Assembly (NCBI RefSeq): GCF_001591645.1
Contig: NZ_BCVH01000020.1
Span: 1-64,000 of the forward strand
DNA length: 64,000 bases
Reading direction: 5' to 3'
Origin: Robertmurraya korlensis NBRC 107688
GTDB lineage: Bacteria > Bacillota > Bacilli > Bacillales > Cytobacillaceae
In this document: piece by piece, positions 27,686 through 36,151 of the stretch
Position numbering within the stretch: the first letter of the stretch is position 1
Layout: every line of letters starts with the position of its first letter
Program-made: the position numbers and the translations under genes
The notes under the pieces: model-generated
The model's database searches: none
Told to the model about the DNA's origin: nothing
What the model saw: only the letters and a program-made list of their open reading frames with translations

Positions 27686-29179
27686 ATGAATAAACACTTA
27701 CTAAACCTATTTTTATATAGCATCATCGTAGTTCTACCAACTTTAGGTGGCAGTTATATATTTTCTCAGATAGAAAAAGAACAAAACCATTTAGAACAGG
27801 TTCAACATGCTGAGTGGGTTGCTTCCATTCATAAATCACACTGGGATCAGTTTATAAGTGAAACCGTCACTTCTCTTCGAACTCTGTCTCTTACCTCAGA
27901 GATATATGTAAACAGTCCAGATAAAATGGCCCCATTGCTACGAAAAGCGTTTCAGACTGATCCTAGATACAGCGGTTTGTTCTTATTGAATGAAGAAGGT
28001 CGATTGATTGTAGGCTCTAACAATCTACTAGATGACAATCTATACAAGCATTCATATATTCAGGAAGTAATTCGAACAAAGGATATAATAATATCTGCTG
28101 ATGTAAATACATTAAAAAATAATCAGAAGGTGATTGGACTTGCTTCACCTGTGTTGGATGAGCATGATCACCTGACATTTATCACTCTTGCATTGCTACG
28201 GGTCGACCATCTTCAAAACATAATGAAAATACTCACACCTGATACACCTATTGTCATTCTGAATCAGAAAGATCAGGTGATTATTGATTTTGATTCAGAA
28301 CAATTATTCAAACAAGGTGGTCATTGGGTATCAACGCCTATGAATCAGTTACCATGGATGATCAAAGTGAAGGTCGATGAAGAAGCAGCTCGTAGTAATA
28401 TTCCGTTTTTAGTTGGAACCATTACTGTGTTCTTTATTTTGACCCATATCATTTTTCTATTAGTTAAATATATATTACTAAAGAGACAATCGATAAAGGA
28501 AAGAAAGCAAAATGAGGCACAAAAGCTGGAACTAGTCGGTACATTAGCAGCTGGAACAGCACATGAAATACGTAATCCATTGACTGGAATTAAAGGGCTT
28601 GTTCAGTTACTGAGTGAAAAACATAAAGAGGAAGAAGATCAGTTTTATTTTTCGGTAATCAATGACGAAATTAAGCGAATCAATCAAATTGTGAGTGAGT
28701 TTCTGATTCTTGGAAAACCAACAGCCATGAAAAATGAGCCGATAGATATAAGGATGATCATATATGAGCTTAAACCGCTTATCTCTTCAGAAGCAAATTT
28801 ATACAATATTATGTGCCAATATACATTTCCCGAAGAACCGGTAATCGTATTATGTACAAAGGATCAGATGAAACAAGTGATATTAAATCTTACAAGAAAC
28901 GCATTTGAATCTATGCCTACAGGGGGTACACTTGAAATCAGCATTTCAAAAGAGGGGAGAAAATGTGTCCTTACTGTTTTGGATTCAGGAGTGGGGATTG
29001 GAAAAGAAGAACTTGAAAAGATTTTTCACCCCTTCTATACTTCTAAGGCCTCAGGTACCGGTTTAGGGCTAGTAATCTGCAAAAGAATTGTTCAATCGTT
29101 TCATGGTGATATTCAGATCTCGAGTATGGAAAACAAAGGAACAACTGTAGATGTGATATTCCCACTATATAAAGAATAG
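27686..29179 (+). CDS. kinD: Membrane sensor histidine kinase, probable KinD
   Basis: A 497-residue kinase. TM segments at about 7-24 and 235-258 enclose an extracytoplasmic dCache-like sensor (about 30-230). The HisKA domain carries the phosphorylated histidine in AAGTAHEIRNPLTG near residue 293, followed by HATPase boxes (NLTRNAFE, DSGVGIGKEEL, GTGLGL). Size, architecture and the neighbouring ykvE match B. subtilis KinD, which feeds the Spo0A phosphorelay and senses extracellular signals. No response regulator is adjacent, as expected for an orphan phosphorelay kinase. Confidence 0.78.
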   Translation: MNKHLLNLFLYSIIVVLPTLGGSYIFSQIEKEQNHLEQVQHAEWVASIHKSHWDQFISETVTSLRTLSLTSEIYVNSPDKMAPLLRKAFQTDPRYSGLFLLNEEGRLIVGSNNLLDDNLYKHSYIQEVIRTKDIIISADVNTLKNNQKVIGLASPVLDEHDHLTFITLALLRVDHLQNIMKILTPDTPIVILNQKDQVIIDFDSEQLFKQGGHWVSTPMNQLPWMIKVKVDEEAARSNIPFLVGTITVFFILTHIIFLLVKYILLKRQSIKERKQNEAQKLELVGTLAAGTAHEIRNPLTGIKGLVQLLSEKHKEEEDQFYFSVINDEIKRINQIVSEFLILGKPTAMKNEPIDIRMIIYELKPLISSEANLYNIMCQYTFPEEPVIVLCTKDQMKQVILNLTRNAFESMPTGGTLEISISKEGRKCVLTVLDSGVGIGKEELEKIFHPFYTSKASGTGLGLVICKRIVQSFHGDIQISSMENKGTTVDVIFPLYKE

Positions 29180-29212
29180 GGAGCCTTGTCAGCTTCCTAT
29201 TCTTTTTTTCGC
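29173..29212 (+). terminator. Terminator after kinD
   Basis: A 12-bp stem, AGAATAGGGAGC with GCTTCCTATTCT (one G-T pair), is followed by TTTTTTT. It overlaps the kinD stop codon. Confidence 0.88.
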
Positions 29213-29296
29213 CTCCCGAAATAATCATTTCATAAACTCTAGAAATTTAGTAAGATATCATTATATAATTTGGAAATTTCAAAGGAGATTTTTATT

Positions 29297-30526
29297 ATGG
29301 CACAGACTGCCACTGTTCAAGAATTGAAAAAACCTGACAGTGCAACAACTTATAAAATCCTATTTATTATTGGCCTATGTCACCTATTAAACGATTCAAT
29401 CCAAGCTGTTGTCCCCGCGATGTTCCCTATACTTGAACAATCTATGGGACTCAGCTTTACTCAATTAGGAATTATCGGATTTTCTCTTAATATTGTATCA
29501 TCTATCATGCAGCCCTTTGTTGGAATGATTACAGACCGTAAGCCCATGCCTTTTGCTTTACCAATCGGTCTAACTTTTACTTTAATCGGAGTTCTTGGGC
29601 TGGCTTTTGCCCCTAGCTTTTTACTGATTGTCATTTCCGTTCTCTTTATTGGTTTAGGTTCAGCCATTTTCCATCCGGAAGGCTCAAGAGTTGCTTATAT
29701 GGCAGCTGGTCCAAGAAGAGGACTTGCCCAATCCATTTATCAGGTGGGAGGAAACTCCGGTCAAGCACTAGCACCTTTAATTACTGCACTTATACTTGTT
29801 CCTTTTGGTCAAAAAGGTGCAGGTTGGTTTACGATTGTTGCAGCAGTTGCCGTAGGGTTGCTAGTTTATATTGCTTTCTGGTATGCTAACAAACTCAAAA
29901 TAGATGGCCGTAAGCCAAAACAAAAGCAGGCCAATACACCTTCAGCGTTTTCCTTTCAACGTCAAATTCGCTTCTATTTGCTTGTTATATTGTTCTTAAT
30001 CTTTGCTCGATCATGGTATATTTCAGGAATCACAAACTATTACGCGTTTTATGCGATTGACAAGTACAGTTTTTCCATACAGCAGGCTCAGCTGTATTTG
30101 TTTGTATTTTTAGTTGCAGGAGCTTTAGGTACTTTTTTCGGGGGACCTCTAGCTGACAGGTTTGGAAAAAAAACCATTATCTTTTTATCTATGATTGGAT
30201 CGGCTCCTATCACCACTTTGCTACCCTTTGTGCCTCATTATGTCGCAGTTGTTTTACTTGGGATAGCTGGCTTTATCCTGATGTCTAGTTTCTCAGTTAC
30301 CGTCGTTTACGCCCAAGAACTCGTTCCTGGGAAGATAGGAACAATGGCAGGATTGACGGTAGGCTTAGCTTTTGGAATGGGGGCATTAGGGTCTGTTTTT
30401 TTAGGTATATTAGCCGATACGATTGGATTGCCGTTAACGATCATTTCAACTGGATTTCTTCCATTACTCGGGTTCCTAACATTGCTCCTTCCATCGGACC
30501 AACAAATTGCAGATATATACAAATAA
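29297..30526 (+). CDS. MFS efflux protein, fosmidomycin-resistance type
   Basis: A 409-residue transporter with about 12 hydrophobic segments. The loop between helices 2 and 3 reads GMITDRKPM, a variant of the MFS motif A. The sequence ALGTFFGGPLADRFGKK before the second half is the repeated motif A. Overall it resembles the Fsr/fosmidomycin-resistance family. The frame opens at 29270, but the ATG at 29297 lies 8 nt after AAAGGAGA. It is monocistronic and its substrate is not known. Confidence 0.8.
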   Translation: MAQTATVQELKKPDSATTYKILFIIGLCHLLNDSIQAVVPAMFPILEQSMGLSFTQLGIIGFSLNIVSSIMQPFVGMITDRKPMPFALPIGLTFTLIGVLGLAFAPSFLLIVISVLFIGLGSAIFHPEGSRVAYMAAGPRRGLAQSIYQVGGNSGQALAPLITALILVPFGQKGAGWFTIVAAVAVGLLVYIAFWYANKLKIDGRKPKQKQANTPSAFSFQRQIRFYLLVILFLIFARSWYISGITNYYAFYAIDKYSFSIQQAQLYLFVFLVAGALGTFFGGPLADRFGKKTIIFLSMIGSAPITTLLPFVPHYVAVVLLGIAGFILMSSFSVTVVYAQELVPGKIGTMAGLTVGLAFGMGALGSVFLGILADTIGLPLTIISTGFLPLLGFLTLLLPSDQQIADIYK

Positions 30527-30556
30527 AACGGATAGGGGCTCCCTATCCGTTTTATT
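30525..30556. terminator. Bidirectional terminator between the MFS and hemerythrin genes
   Basis: A 13-bp perfect stem AAAACGGATAGGG/CCCTATCCGTTTT has a 3-nt loop and lies between convergent genes. Confidence 0.92.
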
Positions 30557-31073
30557 TACTAATTCTGTCCTTTAGTTCCTGTTTCTCTTCATCTGTAAAG
30601 AAGTTTTCCGCCATCGGAAATAGAACATTTTCTTCTTTAGCGAAGTGATCAACTAAAGTGTAATATGCCTTTTTTATTAGTTCAGCATGCTCCATCATTT
30701 CTTTATCTGTATAAGAGCTATTAGATTCTGCTGCCTTTAAAAAAGAACCGATAAATCCTTTTGCTTGATCATGCTCGTATTCCATCACAGCAATTGGTCC
30801 ACTTTCCCGTCCAATATACTTTTCCATCATGGAAAATAGCACGCCCTCTTCTCTTTCTGAATGGGGCTCTAATTCATGGAAAAAGGCTTTTACCTTTTGA
30901 ATTAATTCCTGAAACATTGTTTTCCTTGTAGTTTCAACACGTTCAATTTGCTGACATACTTCAAGCAGTTCATCAAGCATAGAAAGCAATGGAGGATGCT
31001 CGTTTTTTAACTGCTGTAATCCAGCAGATAATTCTACATTTCTATCCATCATTGAGCTCATACAACCTTGCAT
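30552..31073 (-). CDS. Hemerythrin-like HHE domain protein
   Basis: A 173-residue four-helix protein with histidine/glutamate iron ligands spread as in hemerythrin HHE domains: His in KNEHPPLL, HSEREE, EYEHDQAKG, HAELIKKA and HFAKEENVLFP. The di-iron centre could bind oxygen or nitric oxide, or serve in iron-sulphur repair. The frame opens at 31079, but the ATG at 31073 has better spacing (8 nt) from AAGGAG. An Fnr-type operator and a matched -10 box lie upstream, so expression probably rises when oxygen is low. Confidence 0.85.
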   Translation of the reverse strand: MQGCMSSMMDRNVELSAGLQQLKNEHPPLLSMLDELLEVCQQIERVETTRKTMFQELIQKVKAFFHELEPHSEREEGVLFSMMEKYIGRESGPIAVMEYEHDQAKGFIGSFLKAAESNSSYTDKEMMEHAELIKKAYYTLVDHFAKEENVLFPMAENFFTDEEKQELKDRISK

Positions 31074-31107
31074 TGTCATTTCTCCTTATAATCATTTTGT
31101 TACTATG

Positions 31108-31150
31108 ATTATAAAAAAGAAAAAGCCTTTCTGTTGTGATGCTTATCACA
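31108..31150 (-). promoter_or_regulatory. Fnr-type class II promoter of the hemerythrin gene
   Basis: TGTGATGCTTATCACA (31135-31150) is a perfect TGTGA-N6-TCACA palindrome of the Fnr/Crp type. On the minus strand a perfect TATAAT occupies 31113-31108. A start at 31101 would put the palindrome centre at -41.5, the classic activating position. No good -35 box is present, as expected for an activator-dependent promoter. Confidence 0.78.
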
Positions 31151-31282
31151 TTGACACAAAATGTATCTGCTTTTAATATTCTAAAAATTTTAACAATTCG
31201 AGAGGTAATTTTTTATGATTACTCATATAATAAAAATATACGAAGTTTCTTTTGTAATCACTTGAAGTAAGGAGGGGTTAAA

Positions 31283-31624
31283 ATGTATCGTTGTAATCTT
31301 CAAGAATTTTACCCAACCGCATTTATTCGAATTGGAGAGAATGACCAGTCGATGTTAAAAGGAAGTCCATTCATGTCTGAAGCTTCCGTCCACTGGCTAG
31401 TAGCGCTAGACGGTCATCCTAAAAATGGATTAGAAGAATTCTATGTTTGGAATGTTCTAGTCTACCTAGCAGACATTCATGGTAACTTTGAATTAAGCGA
31501 ACCACACTATTGCACCGAAAGCTACACCTGCTTTGAGCAAGCCTGCAATACAGCTAAGGATCTCATGATAAGTGGACTAAACGACGAAATGATGAAATAT
31601 ACTGTTAGAGTGAGAATAAGCTAA
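31283..31624 (+). CDS. Hypothetical protein, 113 aa
   Basis: A soluble 113-residue protein with a strong ribosome site (AAGGAGG) before the ATG. It has three cysteines in SEPHYCTESYTCFEQACNTAKD near residues 76-94. I do not recognise a family. It is divergent from the hemerythrin gene, sharing a 210-bp intergenic region, and has its own TATAAT at 31226-31231 without a clear -35. Confidence 0.65.
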   Translation: MYRCNLQEFYPTAFIRIGENDQSMLKGSPFMSEASVHWLVALDGHPKNGLEEFYVWNVLVYLADIHGNFELSEPHYCTESYTCFEQACNTAKDLMISGLNDEMMKYTVRVRIS

Positions 31625-31745
31625 AATACAAAAGAATCAATTTTTGGCTTTTCCTTTTTAAGTTACTATGTGAAATTTTATACATAACGTACTTTATAAA
31701 ATGATGGAATTCATAGGGGTTTATCGAAGATGTTGGAGTGACGCT

Positions 31746-31994
31746 CTATGATTGATAGCTATATAAGTTGTTCTCAACGAATTGAATAATGTCTACATGT
31801 TGATTATCAGTTGTATTCTTTTCAAGCTCCTTTAACCGCTTTTTTGCCAGCATAACATAGGGCTGCATAGTAAGACGAGCCCCCGCCTCTTTTACAGTTA
31901 ATTCTCCATTTAAAATATCAATGGCTACCTCTTGAACTTGTACATCATTAGTTAAGTAGTAGAGTATACCAGCTATATACGAAGTTCGATCCAT
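31746..31994 (-). CDS. Hypothetical helical protein, 82 aa
   Basis: An 82-residue, mostly helical soluble protein (MDRTSYIAGILYYL...). The central part, ILNGELTVKEAGARLTMQPYVMLAKKRLKEL, could form a small helix-turn-helix, but I cannot assign it. The ATG follows GGAGGAG with good spacing. It lies 265 bp downstream of fixX on the same strand, a gap in which I see only a cysteine-rich frame of doubtful status. Confidence 0.6.
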   Translation of the reverse strand: MDRTSYIAGILYYLTNDVQVQEVAIDILNGELTVKEAGARLTMQPYVMLAKKRLKELEKNTTDNQHVDIIQFVENNLYSYQS

Positions 31995-32259
31995 ATTTTC
32001 TCCTCCATTCTATTAATAGTACCTATATTAATAGTAACGGAACGCTCGTTCGTTTTCAACTATATTATCGGAATCTTCCAATAATTCAATATTCAGACAC
32101 AAATGAATCTACTTGGTATTTCTAGTTTTATACCAAAACACGAGTGTTTCTCATTCGGACAGATAAACCCATCTCCAATACGAGTTTGATTCAGACATAA
32201 CAAACAAAGACACCCATCATATCCAATGAAGGTGCCTCCGCTTATCCCCTTATTCGCGC

Positions 32260-32544
32260 TTACGCTAATCGAAAGACAATTCCATGGCCGCCCTTTGGAT
32301 ATTCCCATTTAATATTTTGATACGGGCATCCGATTCGGCAGCTTCCACATTCGTGACAGCCCTCGTATCCAACTTGCATTCTTGTACCTTCCCACTTGTA
32401 TACTTCCGCTGGGCAGAATACGGTACAGATTTTATCAGGGCATTTTGTCATACAAACATCGTGGTCAAGCACGGTTAGATGAGATTTTGTGTCACACTTA
32501 AAACGCAATAAGTACTGTTTTTCCTCGATTGTTTTCGTTGACAT
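32260..32544 (-). CDS. fixX: FixX-like ferredoxin
   Basis: A 94-residue iron-sulphur protein. The cluster ligands lie in CPDKICTVFCP and CHECGSCRIGCP, the FixX arrangement. It would pass electrons from the FixABC flavoproteins to an acceptor. The frame extends to 32562, but the ATG at 32544 overlaps the last base of the fixC stop codon, and the fixC end supplies the ribosome site, so translation is coupled. It closes a fixA-fixB-fixC-fixX operon. Confidence 0.85.
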   Translation of the reverse strand: MSTKTIEEKQYLLRFKCDTKSHLTVLDHDVCMTKCPDKICTVFCPAEVYKWEGTRMQVGYEGCHECGSCRIGCPYQNIKWEYPKGGHGIVFRLA

Positions 32545-33839
32545 TATTTCACCGCCTTCCAAGCACGATAGACATCTTGAATGACCTTAAATGTTCCTTT
32601 TGTCCCTGTCACACTTCTCATAATTTGCTTTTGCTTTTCACGCTTTGGTGTTCCGTCGACCGTAAAGAACTTGCTCATCGCCTGGTTCACCATTGGAATA
32701 TACTCTTTGAAATACTGCGGATGATGCTCAAATGTATGGGCAGCGTCTTTATATTTTTCTAAATCCTTCATAATAAAGCTATTGTATAGCGCCTCACGGT
32801 AACTATTTAAACTAGCCTCACTAAAATCATTTTTTTCCTTCGCACGAATAATGGCTTCAGCTGCCATTTTTCCTGATGCCATAGCCATATTAGAGCCCTC
32901 TCGATGGATGGCATTCACTAGTTGCGCAGCATCTCCCACTACTATTACACCATTGCCGGCCACTTTCGGTACAGAGTGGTATCCTCCCTCTGGAATTAAA
33001 TGTGCCAAATATTCAGCAGACTCCCCACCAGAAAGGAGTGGCTTTACCATGGAATGATTTTTCAAATAATCTAGTAAATCATAAGGCTTTAGCTTTGCTT
33101 TTATCATGCTCGATAGGGTTGTGCCTACACCTATATTAATACTTTCCTTATTCGTATAAATAAAAGCCGTACCAAGGTTTCCCTTTGTTGAATCGCCAAA
33201 GATTTCAATTGTACAGCCTTGGTTATCCTCAAGGTTAAAGCGGTCGTTAATCTTTTCTTTTGATAGGTTAATAACCTCCATAACAGTTAAAGCGACTTCA
33301 TCAGGGCGGAATTCTTTATGAAAGCCAAGCTGCTTTCCTAACAGAGAGTTTACGCCATCAGCCAACACAACTACATCCGCATACACATCACCATCAGGAC
33401 GATCGGTTCGGACACCAACTACTTTCCCATTTTCCACAATGCATTCATTGGCTACTGTCTCATTTATGAGTAATACCCCTTGTTCAACTCCTTTAGCTGC
33501 AAACCACTGATCAAACGGAGCCCTTAGTACGGTAAAATTATTGTAAGGCTCTTTCCCCCACTCTAATCCTTTGTATCCAAAGGAGACGGTTGACTCTTTA
33601 TCCATCATCCAAAAACGTTGTTCAATAACAGGTCTTTCTAAGGGCGCTTCCTTCCAGAACTCTGGTATGATTTCCTCCATTTGCTTCCGATATAATACTC
33701 CACCCATCACATTTTTACTACCTGGATACTCACCTCTTTCAATTTGTAGCACCTTCAAGCCATTCTTTGCACATGTATAGGCACATGAAGTACCAGCAGG
33801 TCCAGCACCGACCACAATCACGTCAAATTTTTCCGGCAT
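32544..33839 (-). CDS. fixC: FixC-like electron-transfer flavoprotein:quinone oxidoreductase
   Basis: A 431-residue FAD protein of the geranylgeranyl-reductase/ETF-QO type. The FAD dinucleotide fold DVIVVGAGPAGTSCAY starts near residue 5, and VVGDAAQLVNAIHREGSNMAMASG is the second FAD contact. It probably oxidises FixAB and reduces quinone. The frame reaches 33962, but the extension lies wholly inside fixB; the ATG at 33839, 17 nt before the end of fixB, is the correct start. Confidence 0.88.
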   Translation of the reverse strand: MPEKFDVIVVGAGPAGTSCAYTCAKNGLKVLQIERGEYPGSKNVMGGVLYRKQMEEIIPEFWKEAPLERPVIEQRFWMMDKESTVSFGYKGLEWGKEPYNNFTVLRAPFDQWFAAKGVEQGVLLINETVANECIVENGKVVGVRTDRPDGDVYADVVVLADGVNSLLGKQLGFHKEFRPDEVALTVMEVINLSKEKINDRFNLEDNQGCTIEIFGDSTKGNLGTAFIYTNKESINIGVGTTLSSMIKAKLKPYDLLDYLKNHSMVKPLLSGGESAEYLAHLIPEGGYHSVPKVAGNGVIVVGDAAQLVNAIHREGSNMAMASGKMAAEAIIRAKEKNDFSEASLNSYREALYNSFIMKDLEKYKDAAHTFEHHPQYFKEYIPMVNQAMSKFFTVDGTPKREKQKQIMRSVTGTKGTFKVIQDVYRAWKAVK

Positions 33840-34860
33840 AACTGATTTCACCACCCTTTTCAGTAAGTATCTCTTTAAATTGTTGGATGAGCTTTGGGAG
33901 TATAACCAACGCATCCCCAACGATTCCGTATGTCGCGACATCAAAAATAGGGGCACTTGCATCCTTGTTAATCGCGATAATAATATCAGAATTCTTCATC
34001 CCTACTACATGCTGAATGGCACCTGAGACTCCAACTGCAAAGTAAACTTTCGGGGTGACCGTTTCACCGGTTTGCCCAATTTGCAACTCATGTGGGAGCC
34101 AGCCTGCTTCTACCACGTCCCTCGTTCCACCTACGCTCGCACCAATCACTTCCGCTAGCTCATATATTAATGTGAAATTTTGCTGATCGCCCAGTCCCTT
34201 TCCACCGCACACAATGATATGTGCATCCGCTAGACTGGCACTTTTCGATACATCCTTAACTATTTTGAGCACTTTTGTTCTCATGTCCTCCTCATGTAGT
34301 TCAATATTTTCTTCAATGATTACTCCCTGTTTCTCACTATCTGGTTCGAGAGCTTTCATTACTTTGGGTCGAACTGTTGCCATTTGAGGGCGATGTTTTT
34401 TACATAAAATCGTTGCCATAATATTCCCACCAAAGGCTGGTCTACTTGCCTCTAGTAATCTCTTTTCAAGGTCTACATCAAGCATAGTTGTATCCGCTGT
34501 TAAACCCGTACTTAAATCAGTTGCAACTGCACTAGCAAGATCCTTTCCATTTGGTGTCGCTCCGTATAGAAATATTTCGGGTCGGTATTTCTCGGCAAGC
34601 AGAATAACACCCTTCATATAAGATTCTGTCCGATAATCCTCTAAGACTGGATGATCAATGACATATACTTCATCTGCCCCATATGAGATGACTTGTTTAC
34701 AAAGGGCCAAAACATTCTTCCCGAGAAGAACTCCAGCGAGTGAAACTCCTAGCTTATCTGCTAACGTTCTCCCAGCTCCTAGCAATTCTAACGAAACGCC
34801 CTCAATCTCGCCTTCATTCTGTTCAATGAATACCCATACTCCACGGTATTCTTTACTCAT
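33823..34860 (-). CDS. fixB: FixB-like electron transfer flavoprotein alpha subunit
   Basis: A protein of about 345 residues. The C-terminal FAD-binding domain shows ADAHIIVCGGKGLGD, GATRDVVEAGWLP-like GTRDVVEAGWLP, and QIGQTGETVTPKVYFAVGVSGAIQH, all typical of ETF alpha. It pairs with FixA. In FixABCX complexes the pair bifurcates electrons from NADH to ferredoxin and quinone. The ATG at 34860 is preferred to one at 34878 because GGGGGTG lies 8 nt before it. It overlaps fixC by 17 nt. Confidence 0.88.
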   Translation of the reverse strand: MSKEYRGVWVFIEQNEGEIEGVSLELLGAGRTLADKLGVSLAGVLLGKNVLALCKQVISYGADEVYVIDHPVLEDYRTESYMKGVILLAEKYRPEIFLYGATPNGKDLASAVATDLSTGLTADTTMLDVDLEKRLLEASRPAFGGNIMATILCKKHRPQMATVRPKVMKALEPDSEKQGVIIEENIELHEEDMRTKVLKIVKDVSKSASLADAHIIVCGGKGLGDQQNFTLIYELAEVIGASVGGTRDVVEAGWLPHELQIGQTGETVTPKVYFAVGVSGAIQHVVGMKNSDIIIAINKDASAPIFDVATYGIVGDALVILPKLIQQFKEILTEKGGEISYAGKI

Positions 34861-34894
34861 TTCAAGCACCCCCGTCATCGATATTCAATGTGTA

Positions 34895-35716
34895 TCACTT
34901 CACATAAAAAAGCTCTTTTTTCTCTTCAAGTAAGCATGTAATAAGATCTTTTACTTGTTCATCAGCTGAGCCCTCTAAACGCTTCCCACCTTCATGCTTT
35001 GGAGGTGTAAACATTTTACCAACGATGGTAGGGGAACCCTTTAGTCCAAGCTGTGTGCGATCCACGTCTTGTAGATCATTAACAGTCCAAACGACAGGTT
35101 CATACCTTGCAGCCTTTAACATATTAGGAAGAGGGGAGTATTCAATTTCGTTTATTTCTTTTTCAACTGTCAATAAGCATGGCATTTGTATTCGGAGTAG
35201 CTGGTACCCTCCAGAAAGCTTTCTCTTCACTACAACAGTTTGGTCTTTTTCACTAAGCTCTGTCACTTCTATCACGTTTGTTACTGGAGGAATATCCAAT
35301 CTCCTTGCAATTCCAGGCCCCACTTGTCCTGTATCTCCATCAATCGCATGTTTTCCACAAAGAATCATATCGATCGGTCTGATACTTGCTATTTTTTCTA
35401 AAGCCTTAGAAAGTGCATAGCTTGTTGCTAATGTATCCGCACCCGCAAATGCCCGATCTGAAATTAAATATCCCTCGTCAGCGCCAATTTCTAAACTTTT
35501 TTTTATGATCGCATTTGCTTGCGGTGGCCCCATGGATAGGACAGAAATATATACATTCTTGATGAGACGCTTCATCCGAACGGCCTCTTGAACAGCATGT
35601 GCATCGTAAGGATTTAAAATGGCTGGTGCACTCCGACGATCAAGTGTATTTGTCTTTGGATTAATCTTAATAATCTTTGTATCTGGTACCTGCTTGACGC
35701 ATACTACAATGTGCAT
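34895..35716 (-). CDS. fixA: FixA-like electron transfer flavoprotein beta subunit
   Basis: A 273-residue ETF beta-type protein. It begins HIVVCVKQVPDTK, and contains GADEGYLISDRAFAGADT and GDTGQVGPGIARRLD, the nucleotide-binding signatures of the family. It is the first gene of the fixABCX operon (34 nt to fixB). The ATG follows AAGGAGGGGG. Upstream are overlapping palindromes that could bind a regulator, but no clear sigma-A promoter. General ETF of fatty acid oxidation is an alternative for A and B alone; the linked C and X genes favour Fix. Confidence 0.88.
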   Translation of the reverse strand: MHIVVCVKQVPDTKIIKINPKTNTLDRRSAPAILNPYDAHAVQEAVRMKRLIKNVYISVLSMGPPQANAIIKKSLEIGADEGYLISDRAFAGADTLATSYALSKALEKIASIRPIDMILCGKHAIDGDTGQVGPGIARRLDIPPVTNVIEVTELSEKDQTVVVKRKLSGGYQLLRIQMPCLLTVEKEINEIEYSPLPNMLKAARYEPVVWTVNDLQDVDRTQLGLKGSPTIVGKMFTPPKHEGGKRLEGSADEQVKDLITCLLEEKKELFYVK

Positions 35717-35772
35717 AAAAATCCCCCTCCTTAATGATTTGATGGTAAATCATCTTTATATTTTGCAAAGCT

Positions 35773-35796
35773 TCGTAATTACGATATATGTATCGT
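35773..35796. promoter_or_regulatory. Overlapping palindromes upstream of fixA, candidate operator
   Basis: TCGTAATTACGA (35773-35784) is a perfect 12-bp palindrome. It overlaps ACGATATATGTATCGT (35781-35796), a 6-bp inverted repeat with a 4-nt gap. They lie 57-80 bp before fixA. The 435-bp gap to the ZIP gene otherwise holds no gene that I can support. Confidence 0.45.
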
Positions 35797-36151
35797 TTTA
35801 CAAGCATAGTACAAACAAATTAGTTGATATTTTATGCAAATAATTTAATTTTGAATACGCTTTCAAATTAGGTAGAATATGTGAAGTAGATTGCTTACGG
35901 AATCTTCATTTTGTATATTTACAGATTTAGACGATGGGGTTTAACGACTATGATGGAATAACAATTATTTTTTGGAAGGGAATGATACAGTACTTATCCA
36001 TTATAGTTACTATATTAAAAGAAAAACGTAGTTTCCCAAATGATAAAAATCACAGATGTCATGCAATTTTCATATATGTAATTGTGTGACCAATTGCTCT
36101 TCCTTATAATAGAGTGTATTACCTAAGTTTTAATTTTTAGGGGGAACCGTA

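Noticed and set aside
33840-33962. N-terminal extension of fixC
   Set aside because: It lies wholly inside fixB in another frame, and the FAD-binding motif begins just after the ATG at 33839.
35773-35784. Zur/Fur-type box upstream of fixA and ZIP
   Set aside because: TCGTAATTACGA is a 12-bp palindrome, three bases shorter than the 7-1-7 Fur-family site.
35788-35801. cre-like TGTAAAACGATACA upstream of fixA
   Set aside because: The CG lies one base off the consensus spacing, so the match fails at the core.
36039-36054. Possible third Fnr site (AATGA-N6-TCACA) between fixA and the ZIP gene
   Set aside because: The left half matches at only three of five positions and no good -10 box lies at the matching distance toward ZIP; toward fixA the start would be 290 bp away.
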